Shown: positions 1 through 11,572, counted from the first letter of the stretch. The stretch is 64,000 nt of DNA from Azospirillum thermophilum (GCF_003130795.1 NZ_CP029352.1:62001-126000), one strand, 5' to 3'. Notes: generated by a model not told the origin, from the letters alone. Program-made: numbers and translations.

Positions 1-1
1 C

Positions 2-3000
2 CTGCACGCCTACGCCGACGCCTTCTTCACCGACCGGCACAAGACCCCCTGGGGGGCCGCCATCAATGTGGACGGCCCGCGCAACGCGGCGGTGCGCAAC
101 TTCTTCATCCACAATTCGCTCTACTGGCTGGAGGAGTTCCATCTGGACGGGCTGCGCTTCGACGCCGTCCACGCCATCCTCGACGACGGACCGAAGCACT
201 TCCTGGAGGAGCTGGCCGAGCGGGTGCACGACCGCTTCCAGGGCCGCCGCCACGTCCATCTCGTGCTGGAGAACGACGCCAACCAGGCGCGCTTCCTCGC
301 CCGCCACGCCGAGGGCGATCCGCACTGGCACACCGCCCAGTGGAACGACGACCTGCACCACGCGCTGCACAGCTTCGCGAGCGGCGAGGCCGGCGGCTAC
401 TACAGCGACTATGCCGACGACCCGACGAAGCTCGCCCGCGCGCTGGCCGAGGGCTTCGCCTTCCAGGGCCACCCCTCCGCCTATCGCGACGGCGAGGCGC
501 GCGGCGAGCCGTCCGCCCACCTGCCGCCGACGGCCTTCGTCGGCTTCCTGCAGAACCACGACCAGATCGGCAACCGCGCCTTCGGCGACCGCATCACCGC
601 CATCGCCAAGCCGGAGGCGGTGCGCGCCGCCGCCTGCCTCTATCTGCTCGGCCCGCAGGTCCCCATGCTGTTCATGGGCGAGGAATGGGGCAGCGCCCGG
701 CCCTTCCCCTTCTTCTGCGACTTCGGCGAGGAGCTGGCCGAGGCGGTCCGCCAGGGCCGGCGGGAGGAGTTCGCCAAGTTCCCCGAGTTCCAGGATCCGG
801 AGGCGCGCAAGCGCATCCCCGACCCGACCGCGCCGGACACCTTCCAATCCGCCATCCTCGACTGGGAGAACCGCGACAAGGCCCCGCATGCCCGGTGGCT
901 CGACTGGTACCGCCGGATGCTGGCCCTGCGCCGGAGCGAGATCGTGCCGCGGCTGGCCGGCGCGCCGGGCGGCACCGCCCGCTTCGAGGTGGTGGGGAAC
1001 GGCGGGATCCGCATCTGCTGGCGGCTCGGCGACGGCAGCCGGCTGCATCTGATCGCCAACCTGTCGGATACGCCGGTCCCCGGCCTGACCGAACCGTCGG
1101 GCCGCATCCTGTGGACCGAGGGCGGCGGGGTGCGCGACGGCGTGCTCGACCGCTGGTCGGTGGTCTGGTCGCTGGAGGACACCTCGGCGCTCGACCGGCT
1201 CGGCGAGCGGATGGGCATCGAGACGGAGTTCCGCAACGCCGCCGGCGAGACCGTCCGGGCCAGCGAGGAGACGATCCGCGCGCTGCTGTCCGCCATGGGG
1301 GTGGACGCCCCGGACGAGCAGGCGGCCGGCCGCCATCTGGAGGCGATGGAGCGGGCGGAGCTGTCCCGCGTCCTGCCGCCGGTCGTGGTCCAGCGCGTCG
1401 ACCAGTCGCCCTTCGCCGTCCCGGTGACGCTGCCCCAGGGCGCCGGCGCGCTGCGCTGGACCCTGACGCAGGAGGACGGCACGGTGCGGCAGGGCGACGT
1501 GCCGTTCGCCGACCTGCCGCTGATCCGCACCGCCGCCCTCGACGGCCACCCGGTGGAACTGCGCCGTCTGCCGCTGGGCGAGGCGCCGCCCGCCGGCTAT
1601 CACCGGCTGTCGGTCGAAGCCGGCGGACGGCAGGCCGCGACGACGCTGGTCGCCACGCCCGAGCGCTGCCACCTGCCGGCGCCGATCGCGCTCGGCGAGC
1701 GGCTGTGGGGCCTGTCGGTCCAGCTCTACACCCTGCGCAGCGCCGGCGACTGGGGGATCGGCGACTTCGGCGACCTGATGCGGCTGACCGACATCGCGGC
1801 GGCGCGCGGGGCGGCGGTGATCGGGCTGAACCCGATGCATGCGCTGTTCCTCGACAACCCGGCGCATGTCAGCCCCTATTCGCCGGCGAGCCGCCTGTTC
1901 CTCAACCCGCTCTACATCGACGTCACCGCCCTGCCGGAGCTGATGGCGTGCGAGCCCGCCCGCGCCCGCATCGCGTCGGAGGCGTTCACCCGCGCGCTGG
2001 AGGACGCCCGCCGGTCGGAGCTGGTCGACTACGCCGCGGTGGCGTCGCTGAAGCTGCCGGTGCTGGAGATGCTGTTCGACGCCTTCGAGGCCGGCGCCTC
2101 CCCCGAACGCCGCGCCGCCTTCGACGCCTTCCGCGCCGAGCTGGGCGAAGGGCTGGAGCGCTTCTGCCGGTTCCAGGCGCTGCGCGAGCATTTCGCCGCG
2201 CAAGGCAAGGCAGACTGGCACGGCTGGCCCGAGGGCTGCCGCGACGCCGCCGGGCCGGAGGCCGACCGCTTCGCCGCGGAGAACCGGCGGCGCATCGACT
2301 TCTTCGCCTGGCTGCAATGGGTGGCGGACTGCCAGTTCGCCATGGCGGCCCGGCGGACGGAGGACACCGGCATGGCGGTCGGCTATTACCGCGACCTTGC
2401 GGTCGGCGCCGACCGGTCGGGGGCGGAGACCTGGAGCAGCCCCCAGGTGGTGGTGGACCGGGCGGAGGTCGGCGCCCCGCCGGACCTGTTCAACCCCGCC
2501 GGCCAGGGCTGGGGCCTGCCGCCCTTCCATCCCCACGCGCTGACCGAGGCCGGCTACGGCCCCTTCATCGAGCTGGTGCGGGCCAACATGCGCCATGCCG
2601 GGGCGCTGCGCATCGACCATGCCATGGCGCTTCAGCATGTCTATTGGATACCCGAGGGCAAGCCGCCCTCCGATGGGGCGTATGTCTCCTACCCGATGGA
2701 CGACCTCGTCGGGATCCTGGCCCTGGAGAGCCAGCGCAACCGTTGCCTCGTCGTCGGGGAGGACCTGGGCACCGTGCCCGAGGGCTTCCGCGACCGGATG
2801 ACGGAGGCGGGCATTCTGAGCTACCGGGTGGTCTTCTTCGAATGGCGCGAGGACGAGAGCCTGAAGGGGCCGGACGAGTACCCCGCGCTGGCGCTCGCCA
2901 CCGTCGGCAGCCACGACCTCGCCACGCTGCGCGGCTGGTGGGAGGGGCACGACATCGCGCTGAAGGAGGAGAAGGGCCTCTATCCCGGCGAGGAGGAGGC

Positions 3001-3367
3001 GGACCGCCAGCGCGACCGCCGCGCCAAGGACCGCACCCGCCTGATCCAGGCCCTGCGCGACGCGCGCCTGCCGCTGACCGCCAGCTTCGGCCCCGACAGC
3101 CCCTATGACGACAGCCTCGGCCATGCCGTCCATGCCTTCCTGGCGCGGACGGACTCGGCCCTGGCGGTGGTCCAGCTCGACGATCTGACCGGCGAGCGGG
3201 AGCAGGTCAACCTGCCGGGGACCGTCGACGAGTACCCGAACTGGCGCCGCAAGCTGTCCATGACGCTGGAGGAGTTCGCCGATTCTCCCGAAGCCGCGGC
3301 GGTCGCCGCGATCCTGGGTGCGGCGCGCCCCGCCGCCGTGCCCGACCACCGCCCGCCCGCCCCCTGA
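2..3367 (+). CDS. treZ-malQ: Fused malto-oligosyltrehalose trehalohydrolase (TreZ) / 4-alpha-glucanotransferase (MalQ), 5' partial
   Basis: The open frame runs from the left edge, so the TreZ N-terminus lies outside the window. The first part is a GH13 TreZ, which releases trehalose from maltooligosyl-trehalose: it shows LRFDAVHAI (nucleophile Asp near nt 161), LENDAN (acid/base Glu) and FLQNHDQIGNR (transition-state Asp). From about nt 1180 the protein becomes a GH77 amylomaltase without any stop or start between: LWGLSVQLYTLRS, LRIDHAMAL (nucleophile, about nt 2610), VVGEDLGTVP (acid/base Glu) and VGSHDLATLRGWW. The two enzymes are usually separate genes, so this is a real fusion or a lost stop codon. 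treY follows after 41 bp, giving a trehalose and glycogen-turnover operon. Function of both halves is clear from motifs; whether the product is processed is unknown. Confidence 0.9.
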   Translation: MHAYADAFFTDRHKTPWGAAINVDGPRNAAVRNFFIHNSLYWLEEFHLDGLRFDAVHAILDDGPKHFLEELAERVHDRFQGRRHVHLVLENDANQARFLARHAEGDPHWHTAQWNDDLHHALHSFASGEAGGYYSDYADDPTKLARALAEGFAFQGHPSAYRDGEARGEPSAHLPPTAFVGFLQNHDQIGNRAFGDRITAIAKPEAVRAAACLYLLGPQVPMLFMGEEWGSARPFPFFCDFGEELAEAVRQGRREEFAKFPEFQDPEARKRIPDPTAPDTFQSAILDWENRDKAPHARWLDWYRRMLALRRSEIVPRLAGAPGGTARFEVVGNGGIRICWRLGDGSRLHLIANLSDTPVPGLTEPSGRILWTEGGGVRDGVLDRWSVVWSLEDTSALDRLGERMGIETEFRNAAGETVRASEETIRALLSAMGVDAPDEQAAGRHLEAMERAELSRVLPPVVVQRVDQSPFAVPVTLPQGAGALRWTLTQEDGTVRQGDVPFADLPLIRTAALDGHPVELRRLPLGEAPPAGYHRLSVEAGGRQAATTLVATPERCHLPAPIALGERLWGLSVQLYTLRSAGDWGIGDFGDLMRLTDIAAARGAAVIGLNPMHALFLDNPAHVSPYSPASRLFLNPLYIDVTALPELMACEPARARIASEAFTRALEDARRSELVDYAAVASLKLPVLEMLFDAFEAGASPERRAAFDAFRAELGEGLERFCRFQALREHFAAQGKADWHGWPEGCRDAAGPEADRFAAENRRRIDFFAWLQWVADCQFAMAARRTEDTGMAVGYYRDLAVGADRSGAETWSSPQVVVDRAEVGAPPDLFNPAGQGWGLPPFHPHALTEAGYGPFIELVRANMRHAGALRIDHAMALQHVYWIPEGKPPSDGAYVSYPMDDLVGILALESQRNRCLVVGEDLGTVPEGFRDRMTEAGILSYRVVFFEWREDESLKGPDEYPALALATVGSHDLATLRGWWEGHDIALKEEKGLYPGEEEADRQRDRRAKDRTRLIQALRDARLPLTASFGPDSPYDDSLGHAVHAFLARTDSALAVVQLDDLTGEREQVNLPGTVDEYPNWRRKLSMTLEEFADSPEAAAVAAILGAARPAAVPDHRPPAP

Positions 3368-3408
3368 CCCGTCTGCTGAACTGGCGCACCCCAACACCAG
3401 GAGCCCCC

Positions 3409-6120
<2,712 letters not shown>

Positions 6121-6138
<18 letters not shown>

Positions 6139-6194
6139 TGGCGGCGGCGCTGTTCGACCGCTTCCCGGTCGCCCTGCTGGTCAGGGAGGGATGA
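6121..6194 (+). other. Out-of-frame C-terminal tail of treY
   Basis: In the frame -1 to treY the DNA after the six-G run reads MAAALFDRFPVALLVREG and stops at 6194. FPVALL followed by a charged end is the usual TreY terminus (family knowledge, from memory). Adding one G to the run 6124-6129 would join the two frames seamlessly. This is read directly; whether it is a sequencing undercount, a mutation or programmed slippage cannot be decided here. Confidence 0.7.
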
Positions 6195-6249
6195 GAAAAG
6201 GGGGAAGGCGCCGCCCGCCCGCCCCCCGTTCCCGTGACCGGCCGGCGCC

Positions 6250-6612
6250 CTACTGGCCGCTGCCGCCGCCGGTCATGCCTTTGGAGGAGCCGGAGCCGCC
6301 CGCCGGGCTGTCCCCGCCCGTGGCGCCCGGCCTCATGTCGCCCTGCGGGGAGCCGGTCGGGGAGTTGTCGCCGGAGTTGCCGCTGGAGCCGCTCGTCCCC
6401 GTCGCGGTGCCGGTGCCCGAGGTGCCGGGCGTGCCCGGCGCGCAGCCGGCGTCGGCGGTTCCGGGGATGCAGGGAGTGTTGGACAGCGCGCGGCTGGCGC
6501 CGCTGCTCTGCGCCGCCGGCTGCTGAGCGCCGGAGGTCGAGGTGCCCGCGGCGAAGGCCGGACCGGCCATCAGGGCGAGCGCCGTCGCGGTACCGATCAT
6601 CCACCTTGTCAT
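6250..6612 (-). CDS. Small secreted Gly/Ser/Thr/Pro-rich protein of unknown function
   Basis: The 120-residue product starts MTRWMIGTATALALMAGPAFA, a clean Sec signal peptide with an Ala-X-Ala cleavage site. The remainder is low-complexity Gly, Ser, Thr and Pro with a single short cysteine pair (CIPGTADAGC), so it is likely exported and unfolded or surface associated. An AAGGA ribosome site lies 8 bases before the ATG at 6612. A longer reading of the same frame from 6726 has no ribosome site and would bury the signal peptide, so the internal start was chosen. It converges on treY. No family was recognised. Confidence 0.7.
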   Translation of the reverse strand: MTRWMIGTATALALMAGPAFAAGTSTSGAQQPAAQSSGASRALSNTPCIPGTADAGCAPGTPGTSGTGTATGTSGSSGNSGDNSPTGSPQGDMRPGATGGDSPAGGSGSSKGMTGGGSGQ

Positions 6613-6887
6613 TGCGCAATCCTTCTGCTGTGGCCGCGCCGGCGCCCGGCGGCCGCCAGGCTGAAGCGGTGCGGCGGACCCGGTACGGGGGCGGGCCCGG
6701 CGAAGCCTGACGGGCAAAGCCGGCACCCGCCCCGCGGATCCGTCACAACAGCGGTTCGGCCCGATCGTCGCAGACTCCCCGACGGCAGGCCCCTGATGAT
6801 TATCAACCGAATGATTGGGGAAGTGAACCTATCGCCTCTTCGCCTGTTGTCCTGGTCCGGGAGAACTTTTCACGCGATGGAGCCGCC

Positions 6888-7040
6888 ATGAGCCAGGATC
6901 GCCAATGGGTCATTCTCGACCCCGCCAACGGGGCCGAACCCGAGACGCTCGAGGACAAGGCGCAGGAGGCCGACCTGCCGGGCGGGCCGGCGACGGCCGT
7001 TCCCGCCACCGCCGTCGATGCGGACAGGCCCGCCGAATAG
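6888..7040 (+). CDS. Small acidic hypothetical protein
   Basis: A 50-codon frame starts at an ATG preceded by GGAG and reads MSQDRQWVILDPANGAEPET, then an acidic and Pro/Ala-rich tail. Its stop codon lies inside a strong GC hairpin (7026-7048), as for a gene ending at a terminator. The upstream 80 bases are noticeably AT-richer than the surroundings. No family was recognised; coding status rests on the ribosome site and the hairpin only. Confidence 0.5.
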   Translation: MSQDRQWVILDPANGAEPETLEDKAQEADLPGGPATAVPATAVDADRPAE

Positions 7041-7048
7041 GCGGGCCT
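7026..7048 (+). terminator. Perfect 9-bp GC stem-loop
   Basis: AGGCCCGCC (7026-7034) pairs perfectly with GGCGGGCCT (7040-7048) around the loop GAATA. It overlaps the stop codon of the small gene at 6888. Only two T follow, so it is a hairpin terminator without a good U tract, or an RNA-stabilising end. Confidence 0.55.
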
Positions 7049-7104
7049 TGCCGTTCACGGCCTTTCCGTTCGCAGAGGTGGCGGCGCCGGACGCCGCGTT
7101 CCCT

Positions 7105-7569
7105 TCAGGCGCTGTGCGCCCGGTGGGCGCCGGCAGGCTCCGCCGTCATCTCGGCCAGGGCCGCCTGGGACCGGAACAGCTCCAGCGACGGCGGGATGTA
7201 GCTGGGGCGCAGGCCCCCCAGGAGTTCGCCGACCGCGCCGATGGCGTCGACCAGCGCATCGGGCATCACCGGCTTGCGCAGCAGGCCGATGGCGAAGTCG
7301 CGCGCGGCTTCCCCATGATGGTCGAAGCCGGTGAGCAGCAGCGAGGGGATCCTGTTGTCCTCCCACAGGCGGCGGGCCAGCGTCAGCCCGGTCTCGCCCC
7401 CGGCGAGATAGACGTCGACGAGCGCGAGGTCCGGACGCTCCCTGGCGCCAAGGCGGGCGGCTTTGTTCGCATCACGCAGCGGCCCGACGACCGTGTAACC
7501 GGCATTCTCCAGCACAGCCTTCACGGCCGGACCGATCAACGGATCGTCTTCCACGACGAGCAGCTTCAA
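7105..7569 (-). CDS. Single-domain response regulator (CheY-like receiver)
   Basis: The product is a receiver domain with a tail of about 30 residues and no output domain. Numbered from the TTG start it has the acidic pair in VVEDD (8-9), phospho-acceptor Asp52 in ALVDVYLAG, Thr80 in LLLTGF and Lys99 in LLRKPV. The TTG at 7569 has GGGAG at good distance and fits the family start KLLVVEDD; an upstream ATG at 7620 has no ribosome site. No histidine kinase is adjacent, so the partner is unknown. It is divergent from the small gene at 7805. Confidence 0.85.
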   Translation of the reverse strand: MKLLVVEDDPLIGPAVKAVLENAGYTVVGPLRDANKAARLGARERPDLALVDVYLAGGETGLTLARRLWEDNRIPSLLLTGFDHHGEAARDFAIGLLRKPVMPDALVDAIGAVGELLGGLRPSYIPPSLELFRSQAALAEMTAEPAGAHRAHSA

Positions 7570-7663
7570 GGCACGTGCTCCCAAAAGGAATTCCCGGACC
7601 CGGGCCGCGCCCCGTCGCATCGGGCAGGGCGGGTCGAACCGCCCATGTTTGTCGCGGCCTGTC

Positions 7664-7776
7664 CCGGTTCAAGAGGCCGGAGGGGTATCACCCTTTGAAC
7701 CGGCCGGGGTCGGGAGCAAAACACACCATCCGCCTTGTTTGTTGCTTCTGAGGAACGACGCTTCGGAACAGCGTCG
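7664..7776. promoter_or_regulatory. Two inverted repeats in a divergent intergenic region
   Basis: CCGGTTCAA (7664-7672) and TTGAACCGG (7695-7703) form a perfect 9-bp inverted repeat with a 22-base spacer. CGACGC (7756-7761) and GCGTCG (7771-7776) form a second hairpin closer to the gene at 7805. Both lie between the divergent response regulator and the small gene, so they are candidate operator or 5'UTR structures. Confidence 0.45.
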
Positions 7777-7804
7777 CCTTGGCAGAACGACAGGGGAGCA
7801 GGGC

Positions 7805-8032
7805 ATGAGGTTTGTCGAGCTGACCGATACCGCCGGGGCCGCCGTGATGCTGAACGGGGCCGGCGTGCTGTTCCTGCGCGCCGCCGCCGACGGCATCACC
7901 GAGATCCATCTGTCCGGCCGTGCGGAGCCGCTGCGGGTCGCCCTGCCGCTGGACGACGTGGCGAGGGCGCTGGAGGATGCCGTGCCGGAACCGCGGGAGC
8001 CGCCGGACCCGACGATGGCGCTGCTCTCCTGA
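7805..8032 (+). CDS. Small hypothetical protein, possibly FlbD-like fold
   Basis: The 75-residue product starts MRFVELTDTAGAAVMLNGAG at an ATG preceded by GGGGAG. The pattern of short beta strands, an early LNG/LN-type turn and a C-terminal helix (LDDVARALEDA) recalls FlbD/SwrD-type small proteins, but similarity is weak and this is only a suggestion. It ends in a proline-rich tail. It is divergent from the response regulator and convergent with the dioxygenase at 8045. Confidence 0.65.
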   Translation: MRFVELTDTAGAAVMLNGAGVLFLRAAADGITEIHLSGRAEPLRVALPLDDVARALEDAVPEPREPPDPTMALLS

Positions 8033-8044
8033 CCATGGACGGCC

Positions 8045-9070
8045 TCACCTGCCGGTCTCCAGCGCCTCGGCACGGACCGTCGACACCATCGGGAACCCCA
8101 TGGCCTCCCGCCGCTCCTCCCCCCGCATGCGGATGCGCAGCAGATGGCGCTGCCGGTCGCTGAAGGCGGTGCGGGCATGCAGCGCCCGGTGGTTGTCGGC
8201 GACCAGCAGGCTGTCCCGCGGCATGGCGAAGCGCACGGCATGCGGGGTGCGGACCAGTTCCGCCTCCAGGACCCGCACCGCGGCCTCCGCCTCGGCGCTG
8301 CGGTAGTCCGGAAAGTGGGACCAGCCGTCGAGCAGCGTATCGCGGCGGTAGCGCACGCCGGGGCAGGAGGAGAAGACCGGGGCGACGGTGGCCTGGACCA
8401 CGCCCGGCCGCCGGTCGGTGGAGAAGACGCTGGGCACCCGGAAGGGAAGCGGCTGGCCTTCCAGCACCTGCCGGGCCCAGCGGGTCTCCGGCCCGTCCAG
8501 CGCGTCGCGGACGGCCTCGCCGTCGCACAGGATCGACAGGCCGCCGCCGCAGCGGGCGGGCGTCATCACATAGAGCGCGATCCAGCGCTCCGGTGCCGGA
8601 TAATACTGCGTGTCGGTGTGGAACGCCGCCTCGCCGTCATGCTCCGAGAAGGTGGCGTAGTAATCGCCCGCCGTGCGGCGCGGCACCACGTCCCAGACGA
8701 TGCGGCCGTCGCGGGCATCGGTCGGCGACGGCATGCCGATGCAGGCGGCCAGGGCATAGAGCAGCCGCGCCCGCCGGTCGGCGTCGAACCCGCCGAGCCC
8801 GAGTTCCGGCACGAAGGCCGCGCAGCCGGCGGCCTGGAGGTTGGCCTGCAGATGGTCGACGAAGGCCGCCATGCTGGGGGCCACGCTGCGCAGGTCGTCC
8901 CGCAGGGTGGCGGCCACCTGCTCCGACCGCAGGCCGGTGATCTCCTGGTAGGGAGCGGCGTAGCGGTGGTAGGAGTCGAGCGTTTCCAGGATCACCGCCG
9001 CTTCGGCATCCCATCGCGGCACGAGGTGGGGCGCCACCACGGCGACGCCCGCGCGCATGAAGTCCTGCAT
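8045..9070 (-). CDS. TauD/TfdA-family Fe(II)/2-oxoglutarate dioxygenase-like protein
   Basis: The 341-residue protein carries the facial triad of Fe(II)/2-oxoglutarate oxygenases: FHTDTQYY (His151, Asp153) and the distal His298 in NHRALHAR, followed by a basic HLLRIRM segment suited to binding 2-oxoglutarate. The N-terminal 120 residues are helical and differ from TauD itself, so the substrate cannot be named. GGAGGGG precedes the ATG. It lies 16 bp downstream of an MFS transporter gene on the same strand, which suggests uptake or export of the substrate or product. Confidence 0.85.
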   Translation of the reverse strand: MQDFMRAGVAVVAPHLVPRWDAEAAVILETLDSYHRYAAPYQEITGLRSEQVAATLRDDLRSVAPSMAAFVDHLQANLQAAGCAAFVPELGLGGFDADRRARLLYALAACIGMPSPTDARDGRIVWDVVPRRTAGDYYATFSEHDGEAAFHTDTQYYPAPERWIALYVMTPARCGGGLSILCDGEAVRDALDGPETRWARQVLEGQPLPFRVPSVFSTDRRPGVVQATVAPVFSSCPGVRYRRDTLLDGWSHFPDYRSAEAEAAVRVLEAELVRTPHAVRFAMPRDSLLVADNHRALHARTAFSDRQRHLLRIRMRGEERREAMGFPMVSTVRAEALETGR

Positions 9071-9086
9071 CGGTTCCCCTCCAGTT

Positions 9087-10301
9087 TCAGGCCTTGCGCT
9101 TGTCGGGGCGGCGGGTGCCGCCCGCCGCCGGCGCGGCCCAGGCCAGTGCCGCCAGCGACAGTTGCAGCGCCGCGACGAGGCCGAGGCAGCCCGCCCAGCC
9201 GAAGCGCGGCCACAGCAGGGCCGGAGCCATCGAGCCGAGGCTGCCGCCCAGATAGTAGAAGAAGAGATAGCCGCCGCTCGCCCGCGCCCCGGACGCCGCC
9301 GGGCAGAGGCTGAGCGCGTGGGCCAGCACCGCCTGCACGAAGAAGACGGCGGTGCTGAAGGCCACGAGACCGGCGATGATCGCCGCCGGCAGATCGGTCA
9401 GCGTCGCCAGCAGGCCGCACCAGGCGACCGCCGCCGCCGCCGCGACCGCCCGGGCGTGGCCGATCCCGGTGACCACCTGCCGCGACCCGTGCACGAAGGC
9501 GAGCGACGGCAGGAAGACGAGGTAGAGACTGCCGAGCGCCGCCGTGCTCCAGCCGAAGGGCGGCTCCGCCAGCCGGAAGGCGATGTAGGTGAAGACCGCG
9601 ATCTGCGAGAAGAGCAGGGCGAACCCGCCGGCATAGACCGCCGTCAGCGTCGGCCCGCCCCCCTGCCGCCGCTCCCGCGGCGCCGCCCCACGCCGCCCCG
9701 CCGGACCGCCGCGGAAGCCGGCGAGCGCCAGCAGCACCGCCAGCCCGTGCAGCGCGGCCAGCGCCAGGAACGCCGGGGCCCAGCCGAACGCCGGCACCAG
9801 CGACGCCGGCAGCAGCCGCCCGATCACCCCGCCGCAGACCGTCCCCATCACGTAGGTCGCGGAGATGCCGAGCGCGGCGCGGGCGGAGGGCTGCCGCTCA
9901 ATGCTGGTCAGCAGGGCGGACAGCACCATCGGCATGGCGATCCCCTGCACCGTCCGCAGCACCAGCAGCGCCGGGAAATCACCGGCCACCGCAAGCCCGG
10001 CGTCGAGCAGCCCGAGCAGGGCGAGCCCGGCGAGCAGCGCCCGCCGCGGCCCCGCCCGCTGCACCAGCAGTCCGGCCAGCGGCGACGCCACGGCGAGGCC
10101 GAGGGTCGTCGCGGTCAGCAGGGCCGCGCATTCCTGCACCGACAGCCCGTGCAGCCTCTGCAGCTCGGTCCCCAGCGATTGCGTGAGGTAGAGGCTGCTG
10201 AAGCCGACCATGGCGCAGCCGAGCATCACCAGATGGTCGCGCCACCGTCCGGTGGAGCCGGTTGCGTCAAGGCCGGCGAGGCTGTCGGGTGAGGCGGTCA
10301 T
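9087..10301 (-). CDS. MFS transporter
   Basis: The 404-residue product is hydrophobic throughout with about 12 predicted membrane helices. It has the MFS loop 2-3 motif (LAGLLVQRAGPRRAL, near residue 77) and a basic cytoplasmic middle loop rich in Arg, Gly and Gln. It is co-oriented with the downstream dioxygenase (16 bp gap) and divergent from a LysR gene 88 bp away. That arrangement is typical of a LysR-controlled transporter. Substrate is unknown. Confidence 0.88.
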   Translation of the reverse strand: MTASPDSLAGLDATGSTGRWRDHLVMLGCAMVGFSSLYLTQSLGTELQRLHGLSVQECAALLTATTLGLAVASPLAGLLVQRAGPRRALLAGLALLGLLDAGLAVAGDFPALLVLRTVQGIAMPMVLSALLTSIERQPSARAALGISATYVMGTVCGGVIGRLLPASLVPAFGWAPAFLALAALHGLAVLLALAGFRGGPAGRRGAAPRERRQGGGPTLTAVYAGGFALLFSQIAVFTYIAFRLAEPPFGWSTAALGSLYLVFLPSLAFVHGSRQVVTGIGHARAVAAAAAVAWCGLLATLTDLPAAIIAGLVAFSTAVFFVQAVLAHALSLCPAASGARASGGYLFFYYLGGSLGSMAPALLWPRFGWAGCLGLVAALQLSLAALAWAAPAAGGTRRPDKRKA

Positions 10302-10389
10302 GCGGCGATGCTAGACACGCGCCGAAGCCTGTGTGAAATACTACCTTTGATGGCTGTGAGACGGAAATCGGATCACCGGGACGGCCCTG
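10302..10389. promoter_or_regulatory. Divergent promoter region between MFS gene and LysR gene
   Basis: These 88 bases separate the divergent start codons. They contain the direct repeat CTGTGTGA (10329-10336) and CTGTGAGA (10354-10361) spaced 25 bases apart. I did not find a clean T-N11-A dyad. The LysR protein would be expected to bind here. Confidence 0.4.
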
Positions 10390-11304
10390 ATGGACTTTCG
10401 CCAGATCACCTGCTTCGTCGCCGTGGCGGAGGAGCTGCATTTCGGGCGCGCCGCCGCCCGGCTGAACCTGTCGCAACCGCCGCTGAGCCAGCAGATCAAG
10501 GCGCTGGAGGACCAGCTCCGCGTCCGCCTGTTCGACCGCAACCGCCGCGGCGTGCGGCTGACCGCGGCGGGGGAGGCCTTCCTGCGCTACGCCTACCAGG
10601 TGCTGCGCACGGCCGACGCGGGGGCGGAGGCGGCGCGCCGGGCGGCGAGCGGCGAGGTTGGGGCACTGCGCATCGGTTATTCCGCCTCGGCGCTCTATTC
10701 CGACGATGTGCTGCGGGCCATCGTGCGCTACCGCCGCCGCTATCCGGCGGTGGACATCCGGCTGGCGGAAGGCACCACCCGCGCCAACACGCACGAGCTG
10801 GAGGCCGAGCGCATCGACCTGGCCCTGGTCCGCGGGCCGCTGCCGGAGCTTGTCCGCGACTGGCCGGCGGAGCGGCGGGTCGTCGTCTCGCGGGAACGGC
10901 TGCTGGTCGCGCTGCCGCAGGACCATCCCCTGTCGGACCGCGACACGGTATCGCTGGAGGAGTTGCGGGAGGAGCGTTTCGTCACCATGGCGCGGCATCT
11001 CGGCACCGCGCTCAACGACCTGCTCGACCGGCTGTTCGACGCCGCCGGCATCCGCCCGCAGGTCGCGCTGGAGACGGCGGAGATGGCGTCGCTGCTGGGG
11101 CTGGTCGGAGCGGGGGCCGGCATCGCCGTCGTGCCGGCCGCGGTGGCGCGCCACCGCTCCCACTACATCGTCTTCCGCCCGCTCACCGACCGCGATGCGG
11201 AGGTGGAACTGTTCCTGCTCCTGCCGCCCAACCCGGTGCCGACGGCCTGGAACCTGCGCGCGGAGCTGGCAGCCGGGAGCGAAGGCGCGACGCCCCCGCC
11301 CTGA
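10390..11304 (+). CDS. LysR-family transcriptional regulator
   Basis: The 304-residue protein opens with the LysR winged helix-turn-helix (DFRQITCFVAVAEELHFGRA, then LSQPPLSQQIKALEDQL), followed by a two-lobed periplasmic-binding-like effector domain beginning near GALRIGYSASA. The motif FGRAAARLNLSQPPLSQQI is typical of the BenM/CatM branch. It is divergent from the MFS transporter and dioxygenase genes and probably controls them in response to an aromatic or small acid ligand (inference from family and position). Confidence 0.93.
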   Translation: MDFRQITCFVAVAEELHFGRAAARLNLSQPPLSQQIKALEDQLRVRLFDRNRRGVRLTAAGEAFLRYAYQVLRTADAGAEAARRAASGEVGALRIGYSASALYSDDVLRAIVRYRRRYPAVDIRLAEGTTRANTHELEAERIDLALVRGPLPELVRDWPAERRVVVSRERLLVALPQDHPLSDRDTVSLEELREERFVTMARHLGTALNDLLDRLFDAAGIRPQVALETAEMASLLGLVGAGAGIAVVPAAVARHRSHYIVFRPLTDRDAEVELFLLLPPNPVPTAWNLRAELAAGSEGATPPP

Positions 11305-11331
11305 CCGGTCCGGCATCCATGGCCGCCGGCA

Positions 11332-11484
11332 TCACACGTCGTAGACCGGACCCGGCGTGTTCTTGTTCTCGCCGCCGCGGCGCTGCTCTTCCTTTTCGGT
11401 CAGGCTGCGCTCGCCGCCGGTCCGGTCCTTCTGCGGCTTGTCGGTCTGCGGCTGCTGGTCCGGCTGCTTGGGCTTGTCGGACAT
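11332..11484 (-). CDS. Small, highly charged hypothetical protein
   Basis: The 50-residue product starts MSDKPKQPDQQPQTDKPQKD and ends NTPGPVYDV. It is almost entirely Lys, Glu, Gln, Pro and Arg and is probably disordered. A strong AGGAGG site lies 9 bases before the ATG at 11484, which is the main support. It converges on the LysR gene. No function can be assigned. Confidence 0.7.
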   Translation of the reverse strand: MSDKPKQPDQQPQTDKPQKDRTGGERSLTEKEEQRRGGENKNTPGPVYDV

Positions 11485-11572
11485 GGTGACGGTCCTCCTG
11501 GAGGTTGCGGGATCATTCCTCCGTCCAACAGGCGGACCGCCGCTGTTGTTGCCCCCGGATCGCCGCCGGAGG

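Noticed and set aside
6191..6526. Plus-strand 111-codon frame, Pro/Ala-rich
   Set aside because: Antisense to the small secreted protein, which has a signal peptide and ribosome site; this frame has neither.
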